Shown here piece by piece: positions 5,546-5,659 of a stretch of DNA of 5,659 nucleotides (within the stretch, counting starts at the first letter, position 1; every line of letters starts with the position of its first letter). Both the position numbers and the translations under genes were made by a program. This stretch comes from Ignavibacteria bacterium (GTDB lineage: Bacteria; Bacteroidota; Ignavibacteria; Tepidaquicellales; OLB5): positions 1 to 5,659 of the forward strand of contig JAPUEV010000361.1 in NCBI GenBank assembly GCA_027492415.1, given 5' to 3'. Under the pieces are notes generated by a model that was not told the origin of the DNA, searched no databases, and saw only the letters and a list, made by a program, of their open reading frames with translations.

Positions 5546-5659
5546 TTATCCTTTTCCGGCATTAACCTGACCTGTACTTTCCTGGCTGATAACCGGGAAG
5601 TAAATCACAATAAACCTGTAAATAAGGACAAGCAGGGCAATGCAGCCAATTGTAACTGA
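5546..5659 (-). CDS. C-terminus of a polytopic membrane protein (partial), possibly NrfD/PsrC-like
   Basis: A minus-strand frame is open from the right edge to TAA at 5548-5546 and encodes the last 37 residues of a protein. It contains a hydrophobic membrane helix (about residues 2-25, with IYRFIVIYFPVIS at 13-25) and then a short polar tail ending NAGKG. It stops 42 nt before the cytochrome gene on the same strand, so cotranscription is likely. A final helix with an Arg-Phe-Ile-Val pattern and a short tail is compatible with the NrfD/PsrC/HybB quinone-interacting subunits often encoded beside multihaem cytochromes. That assignment rests mainly on context; another membrane protein is possible. 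The other two minus-strand frames here are less hydrophobic and less convincing. Confidence 0.6.
   Translation of the reverse strand, partial: SVTIGCIALLVLIYRFIVIYFPVISQESTGQVNAGKG

Noticed and set aside
1..5659. CRISPR array, insertion sequence or riboswitch
   Set aside because: No spaced direct repeats, transposase-like frame, terminal inverted repeats or recognisable aptamer were seen on either strand.

Overview
The window looks like a chromosomal segment from the Bacteroidetes/Chlorobi/Ignavibacteria assemblage, most likely an Ignavibacteria-type organism. Three things point there. A 420-residue secreted protein ends in a type IX secretion (Por) sorting domain with the YPNPFNPST signature. 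A small acidic protein carries the DLDVPGSELDD...EENNYYSLG signature that I associate with Bacteroidetes proteins of unknown function. Two promoter-like sites have the TAnnTTTG form typical of the Bacteroidetes sigma factor. Unlike many Bacteroidia, three genes also have clear purine-rich Shine-Dalgarno sites. The DNA is AT-rich throughout. I see no phage, IS element or CRISPR array, so the layout reads as ordinary core or lightly accessory chromosome.

Layout from left to right. Positions 1-241 hold a possible truncated gene start at the left edge (minus strand) and an AT-rich regulatory stretch with clustered inverted repeats. A small acidic protein gene (242-550, plus) converges on the T9SS cargo gene (625-1887, minus), and the two share a bidirectional terminator at 579-608. 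A DUF3467 gene (2076-2411, minus) has its own terminator and is divergent from a tRNA-Asn(GTT) gene (2520-2593, plus). The 108-bp gap between them carries two back-to-back promoter candidates with the same geometry. Directly behind the tRNA terminator comes a VOC/glyoxalase-fold gene (2649-3053, plus), which converges on a membrane-anchored alpha/beta-hydrolase (3089-4165, minus). Upstream of that, also on the minus strand, lie a multiheme c-type cytochrome with 13 candidate haem sites (4289-5503) and the truncated C-terminus of a membrane protein (5546-5659).

The only genes that plausibly act together are the last two. A polytopic membrane protein followed within 42 nt by an exported multihaem cytochrome is the usual arrangement of a quinone-linked, extracytoplasmic electron-transfer module (NrfD/PsrC-like subunit plus cytochrome), but the membrane protein is cut by the window edge and its family cannot be fixed. 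The other genes look like independent single-gene units. No fully new system is evident. The points most worth following are the 13-haem cytochrome with its mixed architecture, the conserved acidic small protein, and the matched divergent promoters.
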